Positions 55,967-63,484 are shown, counted from the stretch's first letter. The stretch is 64,000 bases of DNA from Pseudomonadota bacterium (GCA_020161615.1 JAIUPD010000005.1:248001-312000), one strand, 5' to 3'. The notes: generated by a model from the sequence alone, not told the origin. Made by a program: numbers and translations.

Positions 55967-56576
55967 GAGCCTTCTCCATCAGGTGCAGCTTGGCCTGCAT
56001 GTGCTCGGGCAGATCGTCAGGCGTGCGCCACGTCTGGACCCGCAGGCCAAGGCGCTCCGCCTCAAGGCGGCGTTGCACGATGCCGTGGCCCGTGTTGTGA
56101 TCGGCGCGGACATACCGAATACGGTGGTGGTCGTCGTCGAGGCTGATGGTTTTCGTCTGGGCGATGGCCGTGGCGGAATGGGTGTTGCGGCGGGTCGGAT
56201 CGTCGCGGTCGTCCGCTATCTTCAAGGGAAGACCAGCTTTCGCCGCCGCCTCTTTCGCCGCCCGATACTTGGCAGGATCGCGGGCGTCTGCGCGGCTGAT
56301 TGTGTGGGCAGGCAAGGTCGATGTATTCAAGCGCAGATTGCCGTCAGCATCCCTTGTGAAGTTGGCGCTCTCAAGGGCACGGTCGCGCTGCTGTTCCTCG
56401 AGGGTCTGCAACAGCGACTTTTTCTCCCGCTTGAGGTCTTTCGCCTCGTCCAAGATGCGCCCGTTGAAGGCGTGCAAATCGTCGAGGCGCTTCTGCTGCG
56501 CTGTGACGGTCTCGGTCAGGGCCGTGACCTGTTTCAGGAGGGCTTGAAGGGCTGCGGTCGTGTCGTTCTCAGGCAT
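55953..56576 (-). CDS. coiled-coil hypothetical protein, 207 aa, packaging operon
   Basis: The protein starts MPENDTTAALQALLKQVTAL and has a continuous charged coiled coil over about residues 8-65 (TVTAQQKRLDDLHAFNGRIL, EAKDLKREKKSLLQTLEEQQ). A C-terminal basic part (HHRIRYVRADHNTGHGIVQR) follows. The ATG at 56576 has AAAGGA 8 bases upstream; other in-frame starts lie at 56591 and 56636. Scaffold-like proteins and DNA-binding accessory proteins in phages can look like this, but no family match is visible to me. Confidence 0.6.
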   Translation of the reverse strand: MPENDTTAALQALLKQVTALTETVTAQQKRLDDLHAFNGRILDEAKDLKREKKSLLQTLEEQQRDRALESANFTRDADGNLRLNTSTLPAHTISRADARDPAKYRAAKEAAAKAGLPLKIADDRDDPTRRNTHSATAIAQTKTISLDDDHHRIRYVRADHNTGHGIVQRRLEAERLGLRVQTWRTPDDLPEHMQAKLHLMEKAHDAD

Positions 56577-56645
56577 GTGGCGTCCTTTCATCTGCCGAGG
56601 GCGGTGCGCTGACCAAGAGGGCAGAGAGGGACGCACCGCGAACAG

Positions 56646-57095
56646 TTACAATATAACGGTGGCTGTTGATCTGACCGACCGGGCGCGTGAGGTGGAGGTC
56701 GGTTGATTTAGGTGGAACCACCGGGCGCGGGCGTAAGCGACGCGTTCCGCGTGGCGTGCGAGGGCACGCTTCCGACTTTCGGGATTCGAGGGCACTTCAT
56801 AGGCAATGTGCGGCATGGGCAGATCGCCGTCCAGCATCCGGCGCATTCGCTCGGCCAGCACGTCGCCGTCGATGCCGACCAAGTCGCAGTAGTGGTTCCG
56901 AAGGCGGGCGGCGGGGCCTGAGCGGTCGGTCAGGAAGCGGATCGCGCGGTCAACGTCGTTTTGCTGAACGGGTGCGGAATCTGCCCAGCTTTCCGACCTG
57001 GACTCAATGTCCGTCAGCACGTCGCGGTAGGCACCGATCAGGATGGCCGCGATCAGCCGTTGTTCCGGCGTCCATAGGGGGTCGCGGTCGAGCAT
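56646..57095 (-). CDS. hypothetical protein, 149 aa, packaging operon
   Basis: First full gene of the leftward operon. The protein starts MLDRDPLWTPEQRLIAAILI and is mainly helical with a basic C-terminal half (NPESRKRALARHAERVAYAR). Its ATG overlaps the stop of an 11-codon leader that has a strong ribosome binding site, so its translation is probably coupled to the leader. I do not recognise the family. It ends 69 bases before the coiled-coil gene. Confidence 0.5.
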   Translation of the reverse strand: MLDRDPLWTPEQRLIAAILIGAYRDVLTDIESRSESWADSAPVQQNDVDRAIRFLTDRSGPAARLRNHYCDLVGIDGDVLAERMRRMLDGDLPMPHIAYEVPSNPESRKRALARHAERVAYARARWFHLNQPTSTSRARSVRSTATVIL

Positions 57096-57130
57096 CAGGC
57101 GTCAGTGCCAGCGGGGGCGGTGTGCTGCAT
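57095..57130 (-). CDS. 11-aa leader peptide coupled to the next gene
   Basis: A GGAAGGAG site 7 bases before an ATG opens a short frame, MQHTAPAGTDA, whose TGA overlaps the next gene's ATG (TGATG). The downstream gene lacks a good site of its own. This looks like translational coupling through a mini-gene, though the peptide may have no function. Confidence 0.4.
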   Translation of the reverse strand: MQHTAPAGTDA

Positions 57131-57375
57131 GGACGCGCTCCTTCCGCGTTGGGCGCGCGCACCGGGTGGTTGGGTTGATCCACTGGGTTCCGGTGCGCGC
57201 AGGCGGGAGGCATTTCCATCGGGTCGCGCGCCTCCCCAACCCAGCAGTGATTGCGTAACACCTGTGGGATGGGCGATGGTCTTCGGATTAAGGTGGAGCG
57301 GGAGGAAATTTAGGTGCCGACGGCGTGTGCGGTGAATGCCCGGAAGATGCCACGCGATATTGAGAAGGACGATTG
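57131..57375. promoter_or_regulatory. divergent control region with 11-bp inverted repeat
   Basis: The region separates the leftward packaging operon from the rightward UDG-like gene. It contains perfect arms GCGCGCACCGG (57155-57165) and CCGGTGCGCGC (57190-57200) around a 24-base spacer. The repeat may be an operator, a replication or packaging recognition site, or an mRNA leader structure. Confidence 0.4.
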
Positions 57376-58005
57376 ATGACACCGACAGACGAATTGAAAT
57401 CCTTGCTGCTGGAAACCTACCAACCGTGCCGGTTCTTCGGGCAGTGTCGCGAGGCGCAATGGGGACCGGAGAGCGGGCATATCCCTCGCGGGTATGTCGG
57501 AGCGACGGGTTCGCCCGAAGATGTCGAAGTCATCATGGTTTTCGCGGAGCCGGGACACCCGCACGCGGACGAAAGATACGACGCGGCGTTGGGCGCGGAG
57601 GGCCTGATGGCCGCTTGCACCTCACATGCCTATGAGAGCTTCAAGAACGGCACGGACCTGTTTCACCGCAACGTGCGGTGGTTCATTTCCCAACTCTACC
57701 CGGACATGACCTTCGACGAGCAGTTGCAGCGGGTGTGGTTGACCGAAGGACGTCTCTGCTCCATCGACGTTGAGATTGGGAAGACCACGGATCGAACATG
57801 CGCCGCCAATTACTTGGTCGAGCAGATCAGGCTGTTGCCCAACGCCGCCGTTGTAGCCTTCGGCGGCAAGGCAAAACACTACCTCAACGGGTTGGGCGTC
57901 GATTTCATAGCTGCCTACGCGCTCGCTCCACCCGGCGCAAATCACAAGCCCGCCCGCCCAAGCTGGGAGGCGGCGATTGAGGCGGTGAAGGCGAGACGTC
58001 AATAG
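57376..58005 (+). CDS. uracil-DNA-glycosylase-superfamily-like protein
   Basis: The 209-residue protein shows features that recall the UDG superfamily: VEVIMVFAEPGHPHADERYD where UDGs have a G-E-A/D-P-G block, YLVEQIRLLPNAAVVAFGGK where they have a strand ending in a glycine pair, and a late PGANHKPARPSWEAAI near the usual His-Pro-Ser loop. Several cysteines (CRFFGQC, CSIDV, CAANY) might be iron-sulfur ligands, but the spacing is not canonical. It could act on modified bases or be an antidefence factor. The ATG at 57376 has AGGA 6 bases upstream. Confidence 0.5.
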   Translation: MTPTDELKSLLLETYQPCRFFGQCREAQWGPESGHIPRGYVGATGSPEDVEVIMVFAEPGHPHADERYDAALGAEGLMAACTSHAYESFKNGTDLFHRNVRWFISQLYPDMTFDEQLQRVWLTEGRLCSIDVEIGKTTDRTCAANYLVEQIRLLPNAAVVAFGGKAKHYLNGLGVDFIAAYALAPPGANHKPARPSWEAAIEAVKARRQ

Positions 58006-58594
58006 CGCGCAGCAGCGCGCCTATGAGGGGTGGTGCGTTAGCCGTGGGTGTCGTGTCGGACATGCCAAGGATACCGCCCAGCCCCCCAGCAGATCGAGCG
58101 ATTCACGGCACGGCGGGTGCGGACGACGCGGCGGAACAACGAACCAACCGCCGATGTGCGGTATCCGACCTTTTGTGTCGCTGAATGCGCCCGAGAAGAC
58201 GATCTTTTTGGTTCCCTATTTCGCGATGTTGCAGATGAAACGCGCTCTGCAACACCGCCAGCCCATATCCGCTTTGAAAAGAATCGGTTAGCGGATTGGA
58301 CAAGTTGCATTGGCATCAATTGGTCGTGGCGAACCGGCCCGATAGTCGAGGTGTTCGCATCAAGAAGGTGGAGAGCACGCCCGGACCTCACCGAGCAGTT
58401 CGATGGACGCCGCCGTCGAGCACGCCACAACTGACAGGCACCACAAGAATGACACGGGGTTCATCCTACCGGGAAAAGTTAGTTGGTTGGTCGGTCAACA
58501 TTCACCAACCAACCAACTAATGTTTTCCTATACCTACAGCGCCATGTTATCCCTGACATCCGTGCAAACGTGGACCGACTTAGAGGAGATCGTC
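58006..58594. other. 589-bp interval without a convincing gene, with strong hairpin
   Basis: Open frames exist on both strands (about 58048-58434 plus, 58038-58430 minus), but neither has a ribosome binding site or recognisable features. GCGCGC-AGCA-GCGCGC at 58005-58020 follows the UDG-like stop. A larger inverted repeat lies at 58479-58520. The stretch could hold an RNA, an origin or a packaging site. Confidence 0.4.
58479..58520. repeat. 13-bp inverted repeat with tetranucleotide character
   Basis: TTAGTTGGTTGGT (58479-58491) pairs perfectly with ACCAACCAACTAA (58508-58520) across a 16-base loop. The arms consist of repeating GGTT/AACC units. It lies 74 bases before the ADP-ribosyltransferase-like gene. 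Confidence 0.8.
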
Positions 58595-59011
58595 ATGAGA
58601 TGCCCCCAGCCTGCTTTTGCACCCGCCGTCGGCCAGAGTGGATATTTCCGCATGACGATGTATCGAGGTATTCGGTCAACAAAACTTCACGCTGAGTTCG
58701 CTTCCGACCCCGGCGACTACGGCAGAGGTGTTTACTGGGCCGCAACGCGAGAGTTCGCAGAGATCTACGGCGACGAGATCATCTGCGATGAGGTTTGCCT
58801 CTCGAACGCTTTGCGACTGGACCATCGGGAAGTTGGCACGGTAGCTCGTGAGCGGGGAATCACGCGGATGGAGGATGGCCACGAAGCGCGATTGATCGCG
58901 GCAGAAGCCTTTACCAACGAGATGCGCGCATTGGGCTATGATGGCATTGTGGTCGAAGGTTATGAACAGCCGGGCCTTTGGTCGGCTTGCGTGTTCCCTG
59001 CTGTAACTTAA
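58595..59011 (+). CDS. ADP-ribosyltransferase-like protein, 138 aa
   Basis: The sequence pattern fits small ART-fold proteins of phages: MTMYRGIRSTKLHAEF supplies the first-strand arginine, GRGVYWAATREFAEIYGDEI is the usual G-x-Y-W/F-A-T plus helix following the NAD pocket, and MRALGYDGIVVEGYEQPGLW resembles the late GYDGIV block with acidic residues. Such enzymes can modify host RNA polymerase or defence proteins. The ATG at 58595 has GAGGAG 6 bases upstream. Upstream in-frame sequence runs through the inverted repeat and is not coding. The call is by pattern and needs structural comparison. Confidence 0.55.
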   Translation: MRCPQPAFAPAVGQSGYFRMTMYRGIRSTKLHAEFASDPGDYGRGVYWAATREFAEIYGDEIICDEVCLSNALRLDHREVGTVARERGITRMEDGHEARLIAAEAFTNEMRALGYDGIVVEGYEQPGLWSACVFPAVT

Positions 59012-59048
59012 GTTCGCATAGAGGCGGCGCCGATGCGCCGCCCCGAGT

Positions 59049-61496
59049 TCATCGCTGCATCGCAGCCAGTTCTTCCGCCGTGATCTCCGGCGGCGGGATA
59101 AGCAGCCACTTCCGTGACTTCTTGTCGATCTGCCACCCCCGCTTGCGCAGCGCGGGCTTGAGCTGGTTCAACTCGCGGCTCAGTGTCGCCGCCGTCAGAG
59201 GCAATCGCGCGAGGTTCATGCCCCGCGCCTCTGCCGACTGCCGCATGACCTCCAACAACTCCTGCGGCGTGCCGAGGAACTTTCCCTGCCGCGCCACCGG
59301 TTCCTGCATCGCTTCAAGCGCCTGCATCGTCACGGAGTCATCCGCCGCCTCGTCCTGCGCGATAGCCTGCGCCTCGACCATGACACTAATGAACCAGCCA
59401 GGTTCCTTCCCGAGAACGCGCGCTGTCGCCTCGCCAATTGCGCCGAACTCGGCCAACCGAACGTTGTCCGCGAAGTCATACGGGTCGATCTGCGGCAGCA
59501 CCTTCAACACATTGGAAACAAGGCCGACGACCGCGCCGAACATGCGCGGTGCAGAGTCCGCGAGGCGCCGTTCAAACTCGGATTCGAGCATCCTACGTTC
59601 CGGCTTCACCAGTTCGATCTCGACCATCCGCGAGATCAGGTCCGCCGCGTACTTCGACGGGTCGATGCCGTTGACGATCACAGGACGGCGCACCCAGATC
59701 GAAAACAGGTCGCCGTTGGTGAACAACTGCCGCACCTCGAACCCCATCCCCGTCGTGATCCCGCAGAGCGTGTCCGACAGCTTAGTCAGATCGGACATGT
59801 TCTCGAGGGTCAGGACGTAGTTGTGCCATGCACGGATCAGCACATCGTCGGGCTTCTCGCCGCCGGGGGCGACCATTGCCGTGACGGGATCAATCAGTGA
59901 CCGCATCACCCGTGTCGTGGATGTCTTGGCCGATCCATACTCGCCAATCAGGTTGACGATGGGCGACGGGGTGTCGGGGAAGAACATCTTCACGGCGCAG
60001 GCCATGAAGATGGCGAACTGATCATCGTCCATGTTCACCATCGACCGAATGTCATCGAGGGTGCCATCGGCAAGTCGAAGGGGAAGTTGCCGCGACCGAC
60101 GGAACACCACGGGACATTCGTGGTCGCCGTCGATCAGGTCGATACCCTCGGCCGAGATCACGAGGACACGATCCTCAGCGTCGCATAGATCGACATAGAT
60201 GCGGGGGCCGACCTTCGCGACCCGTAGATGCACGTCTTCAACAGTCTCATGGGCGTGCGCCCGCGCTATGCCAACGACAAGGCCGATCTGCTCCTGGCTA
60301 GGAGTCACGCCGCTCGAATAGGCCGCGCGCCGCAGCCAATCCGCAAACTCGATTGAGTCGATCCGCATAACCCGCCTCGGGCCGACCCGTGCGTAGGCGG
60401 TGCCATCGGGATCGCGGAACAGCTTTAGCGAACCGACTACGTCATCAAGGATGACTTTCGTCTGATCCCCTTTCCGATCAAGTTGCACCTCGTCAGGCAA
60501 TCCGCCGGTGTATCCCCCAACCCGCGCATAGGCCCAAAACGGCTCCTTGCCGCACTTGCCCGCTTTAATGATGTCTTCCCACTTGTCGAGGACATCCCGC
60601 TCGGAGACGAAGCCGTCGGTTTCCTTTGAGTAAGTCAGCCAGTGTTCGCGGCCATCTGCGCCGAAGGCACCGAAAATGTTGAACCCAGCGTCCGACCAAG
60701 CCTTGTAGCCGCCACCGGGGCGCGCCTTCATGAACGCCTGCAAGGCCGCCGTCTCATCGACCGCCTTCGTGCGCTGCCCGTTCTTGGGGCCGGGCTTCTG
60801 GGCTCGCGCCAACCGAAGAACGAGTTCGCCCCCTTCCTCGAACTGCATCGCGCCCGACTGGTCGATCTCAGTCGGCGTGAGGACGATGCTTTCGAGGGCG
60901 AGGGGCAACGCCACTACCGGCCGCTTGCCACCCTTCGGCAGCAACTCGACATGGTGTTCCACGGCATAGATGTCATGCTTCGGATGCTTCTTCCACACCC
61001 TGTCTGTGTCGTGGAACATCCCCTTGCCCTGCCCGTCGTCAGGCACAAACTTTTCGTGCGCCCAAGGCGACTGGCCGAGGATGCGGTTGGCCGTGTCGAG
61101 AACATCGCGCATCCTTGCGCGGATGCTGTCCATACGGGCGGCAATCTCGAAGGTGACCCACACATGGTAGCCGCGCCCGCCGCCGGAGCGGACAACGAAG
61201 TAGGGGATGCCCATTTCGCGGAGTGCGCGGGCAATATAGCCGACCCGCTTACGCATCACCCAAGCGTCGTGTTTTCCACCGTGATCATCAAGGTCGAACA
61301 CGGCGAAGTGGGACTTGTCGTCCCCTACGTTCATGTTGATCCCGATAGGTTGGGTGCCGTCGAGGTGCGCGCAGATCACGTCGTCCGTGATCGCGCGGTC
61401 CTTGGGGTAGTATGCCTTCTTGCCGTCCTTCCAATGCAACTCCGAGTAGCCGGGGCCAGCGAGGGCAGCGATCTGTTTCAGTCCGTCCATTCCCAT
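59049..61496 (-). CDS. AEP-type primase fused to P-loop ATPase/helicase
   Basis: The 815-residue replication protein starts with an archaeo-eukaryotic primase domain: the metal-binding FAVFDLDDHGGKH (residues 64-76) and VVRSGGGRGYHVWVTF (101-116). A later block reads DIYAVEHHVELLPKGG. The C-terminal half has Walker A IGEYGSAKTSTTRVM (P-loop about 518-526, with Ala-Lys-Thr in place of Gly-Lys-Thr) and Walker B-like NYVLTLENMSDL. It should prime and unwind the element's origin. AlpA-like and integrase genes follow upstream on the same strand. Confidence 0.85.
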   Translation of the reverse strand: MGMDGLKQIAALAGPGYSELHWKDGKKAYYPKDRAITDDVICAHLDGTQPIGINMNVGDDKSHFAVFDLDDHGGKHDAWVMRKRVGYIARALREMGIPYFVVRSGGGRGYHVWVTFEIAARMDSIRARMRDVLDTANRILGQSPWAHEKFVPDDGQGKGMFHDTDRVWKKHPKHDIYAVEHHVELLPKGGKRPVVALPLALESIVLTPTEIDQSGAMQFEEGGELVLRLARAQKPGPKNGQRTKAVDETAALQAFMKARPGGGYKAWSDAGFNIFGAFGADGREHWLTYSKETDGFVSERDVLDKWEDIIKAGKCGKEPFWAYARVGGYTGGLPDEVQLDRKGDQTKVILDDVVGSLKLFRDPDGTAYARVGPRRVMRIDSIEFADWLRRAAYSSGVTPSQEQIGLVVGIARAHAHETVEDVHLRVAKVGPRIYVDLCDAEDRVLVISAEGIDLIDGDHECPVVFRRSRQLPLRLADGTLDDIRSMVNMDDDQFAIFMACAVKMFFPDTPSPIVNLIGEYGSAKTSTTRVMRSLIDPVTAMVAPGGEKPDDVLIRAWHNYVLTLENMSDLTKLSDTLCGITTGMGFEVRQLFTNGDLFSIWVRRPVIVNGIDPSKYAADLISRMVEIELVKPERRMLESEFERRLADSAPRMFGAVVGLVSNVLKVLPQIDPYDFADNVRLAEFGAIGEATARVLGKEPGWFISVMVEAQAIAQDEAADDSVTMQALEAMQEPVARQGKFLGTPQELLEVMRQSAEARGMNLARLPLTAATLSRELNQLKPALRKRGWQIDKKSRKWLLIPPPEITAEELAAMQR

Positions 61497-61621
61497 GTCT
61501 CACTTCCCGTGAGATTGGTTCCTCAAACTCCGGTTCGTTGCCGCCGTGAAAACCACTATAAATCGGTTATCAATTCTGCGCTTGGCGACACCGAATGGGG
61601 CGGGAGCCAATCTCGCCCCTT

Positions 61622-61870
61622 TCACTTATTGACCCGGCGTTCCCGCGCCCATGCGAGCACATCGTCACGGTCATAGCGGATCGTCCGCTCCGTGATGTGG
61701 AGGTAAGGCGGCCCCTGTGTTGCGGCAGACGGACGCCTGCGCCAGTCGAACAAAACGCTTTCGGATACACCGAGGAATTCTGCGCATTCGGCGGGTGTCA
61801 TCAGTTTGGGCGAGGTCGAGATATTCTCGATGGCGGCGCGGAGCGCGCGCATTTCTTGTGCGAGGTCCAT
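61622..61870 (-). CDS. AlpA/MerR-like helix-turn-helix regulator or excisionase
   Basis: The 82-residue protein has a winged-HTH of the excisionase type at residues 24-75: KLMTPAECAEFLGVSESVLF then DWRRRP, the wing, and RYDRDDVLAWARERR. Proteins of this type regulate or assist excision of P4-like elements. The ATG at 61870 is preceded by GAGGGA. It sits between the primase and the integrase genes on the same strand, the usual arrangement. The longer frame upstream (to 61951) lacks support. Confidence 0.85.
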   Translation of the reverse strand: MDLAQEMRALRAAIENISTSPKLMTPAECAEFLGVSESVLFDWRRRPSAATQGPPYLHITERTIRYDRDDVLAWARERRVNK

Positions 61871-62001
61871 GTTTAGTCCCTCAATTTCGCAGGTGAGGGA
61901 AGGACGGCGCGATATGCTCAGCGCAGGCGTATGGTCGGTCTGTGTCCTCAACGAGGGCCGCTATTCCGACCGCGACACCCTCGCATATAGCCCATGGTCG
62001 A

Positions 62002-63255
62002 TTACTTGGTCGCCACGACCGCAATATCGCGCCCATTCGCGATACGCTCAACTACGAAAGCAGGTGCCAAATTGTTGGAGCGGATGATCTCGTCGGCGAT
62101 GGCGTTGACGTGGGCATGTGTGCCTGCCCGCGTGAGGTAGTGGCCGACCATCTTCTGCTGATCCGACGTTATCTTGTCGCCGCGCAGGTGGGCGACGACG
62201 TAATCAGGCAGCAGTGCGTTCGCACCAGCCGCCGTGAACAAGCGGCGGGTGTCGTGCTGGCGCAGCAGTTTGGTTTCGATCCGCTTGCCATCAACCTTCT
62301 CGACCTTGGTCAGGGCGGCAAGGGAGTAGATGTGGCCCGTGCGGGAGTCAGCCGGGAACACCCAACCCTCGCGGTGGGGCAGCGCAGAAAGCGCCAACAC
62401 CAGCACATCCGAGATCGGGAACGTGCGGTCGAGGCCGTTCTTCATCTTCCGCAGCGTGATCGTCTTGCCCGCGAGATCGACCTGATCCCAGTTCAAGGTG
62501 ATCACGGACAGCGACCGCATCCCGGTGAACAGCATGGTCAGCCATGCCGTCCGATGGACAAGGCTCGACATGTCGAGGATCAGCCCGAGTGCGGGCGACC
62601 CCTTGCTTTCGTCGAAGAGGATCTTCGGCGTCTTCCGCTCGACCCCTTTGACCTTCAAGTTCAGCGCGCGGTTGGGCAGGTTTTCCCGCGACTGGCAAGC
62701 GCGGCGGAAAGCCATCTTGAGCAACGTGGCGCAGTGCTGGGCCGTCGATTTCTTCCCCTCCGACTTCAACTTGGTCAGAAGGTCGTTCATCACGTCGAAG
62801 GTCACGCGCTCGACCGGCATGTCGAAGATCGGATCGAGATGGTTCTTCACCTGCAAGCGGTAGTTCGCCTCCGTCTTGGGCTTGAGCGTGCCATCGGCGC
62901 GACTTTCCCGGCAGTGGGCATCGAACGCATCGCGCAGCGTGGCGATCTTCGTTGTCGCGGCGTCCGTGCCCGTGGTCAGTTCGCGTAGCTTTGCCTCGGC
63001 CACCTTCCACGCCTCGTTGCCCGTGGGCAGTTCCGGCCAGTGGCCGAGCGTGATCGACTTGACCGATGCGCCTATCCGTTTGGACAGCACCCAAGTCTTC
63101 TTGCGGGTGCCGACGGCGAGGCGCAGGCCGGGGAAGGAGTCGCCCTTGTGGGAGAAGAACGTCGTGCCTGCGTCCGGGTTCTTGATCGCTTCGATCTTCG
63201 GGCGCGACCGCAGGTCTGCTTGATTGGCCATGTTCTGCAACATCCTCTGCAACAT
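62002..63255 (-). CDS. int: tyrosine integrase of the element
   Basis: The 417-residue protein is a P4-like tyrosine recombinase: N-terminal DUF4102-like arm-binding domain (GLRLAVGTRKKTWVLSKRIG), core-binding region, and catalytic domain with MLFTGMRSLSV (Arg), KLLRQHDTRRLFTAAGANAL (His-x-x-Arg), HLRGDK where most relatives have a G-H-K motif, and QQKMVGHYLTRAG with the nucleophilic Tyr at about residue 373. The gene starts within the right-hand CTGCAACAT repeat pair, 118 bases from attR. Alternative in-frame starts are 63243 and 63231. It catalyses integration at tRNA-Asn. Confidence 0.93.
   Translation of the reverse strand: MLQRMLQNMANQADLRSRPKIEAIKNPDAGTTFFSHKGDSFPGLRLAVGTRKKTWVLSKRIGASVKSITLGHWPELPTGNEAWKVAEAKLRELTTGTDAATTKIATLRDAFDAHCRESRADGTLKPKTEANYRLQVKNHLDPIFDMPVERVTFDVMNDLLTKLKSEGKKSTAQHCATLLKMAFRRACQSRENLPNRALNLKVKGVERKTPKILFDESKGSPALGLILDMSSLVHRTAWLTMLFTGMRSLSVITLNWDQVDLAGKTITLRKMKNGLDRTFPISDVLVLALSALPHREGWVFPADSRTGHIYSLAALTKVEKVDGKRIETKLLRQHDTRRLFTAAGANALLPDYVVAHLRGDKITSDQQKMVGHYLTRAGTHAHVNAIADEIIRSNNLAPAFVVERIANGRDIAVVATK
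63235..63255 (+). promoter_or_regulatory. candidate integrase arm-type sites, right end
   Basis: CTGCAACAT at 63235-63243 and 63247-63255, same orientation as the pair near attL. The second copy overlaps the integrase start codon, so occupancy could also regulate the integrase gene. Confidence 0.5.
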
Positions 63256-63329
63256 TCAGTTGCGCCATCATACGATCCAGCACGAAAGCGACCAACTCAT
63301 TTTTGTTGCAAATCGTTTAAAACCAGGGT

Positions 63330-63349
63330 CTAATACGGTCTAGTACGGT
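63330..63349 (+). repeat. tandem 10-bp repeats beside attR
   Basis: CTAATACGGT is followed directly by CTAGTACGGT (one mismatch), then GGTAC, 24 bases before attR. Short tandem repeats at this place are often excisionase or integrase sites. Confidence 0.5.
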
Positions 63350-63372
63350 GGTACACGACCCAGACAAGGCGT

Positions 63373-63421
63373 CTGTTAATCAATTGGTCGTAGGTTCGAT
63401 CCCTACCGCCGGAGCCAAAAA
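63373..63421 (+). repeat. attR direct repeat (49 bp)
   Basis: An exact copy of 49257-49305, that is the tRNA-Asn 3' half plus A residues. The 5' part of the tRNA is absent here, so this is only a remnant, not a gene. Confidence 0.93.
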
Positions 63422-63446
63422 ATCAGATACTTAGCTACCAGACCTG

Positions 63447-63471
63447 CCCGAAAACCTTACGCGACGTAAGG
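63447..63471 (-). terminator. terminator after the reverse transcriptase gene
   Basis: On the minus strand CCTTACG, the loop TCG, CGTAAGG and then TTTTCGGG follow the stop of the partial gene at 63485. This is a 7-bp perfect stem with a T run. It lies outside the integrated element. Confidence 0.7.
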
Positions 63472-63484
63472 CTAAAGTAAGGCT

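Larger units (their letters stand above)
49257..63421. mobile_element. integrative element (phage-satellite-like), about 14.2 kb, in tRNA-Asn
   Basis: The element is bounded by a perfect 49-bp direct repeat of the tRNA-Asn 3' half, with a tyrosine integrase reading inward from the right end. Inside are a primase-ATPase, an AlpA-like regulator, terminase small and split large subunits, an R-M module and several accessory genes. No portal, capsid, tail, holin or endolysin gene is visible. Codon usage is less G/C-biased than the chromosome, most strongly in the R-M genes. Gene content suggests a satellite that packages itself in helper particles, or a decayed prophage. Confidence 0.9.

Noticed and set aside
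58038-58434. Overlapping open frames of about 130 codons on both strands
   Set aside because: Neither has a ribosome binding site, recognisable domain or coupling to a neighbour, and they contradict each other.
62100-62145. Possible loss of the integrase catalytic Tyr (a His where XerD has Tyr before THV)
   Set aside because: Alignment by the spacing of P4/DUF4102-type integrases places the nucleophile at the Tyr of VGHYLTRAG, 36 residues after the His-x-x-Arg arginine, which fits the family. The XerD-like alignment was wrong.
63373-63417. Second tRNA-Asn gene at the right end
   Set aside because: Only the 3' half from the anticodon loop onward is present; the D arm and 5' acceptor strand are absent, so it is the att repeat.
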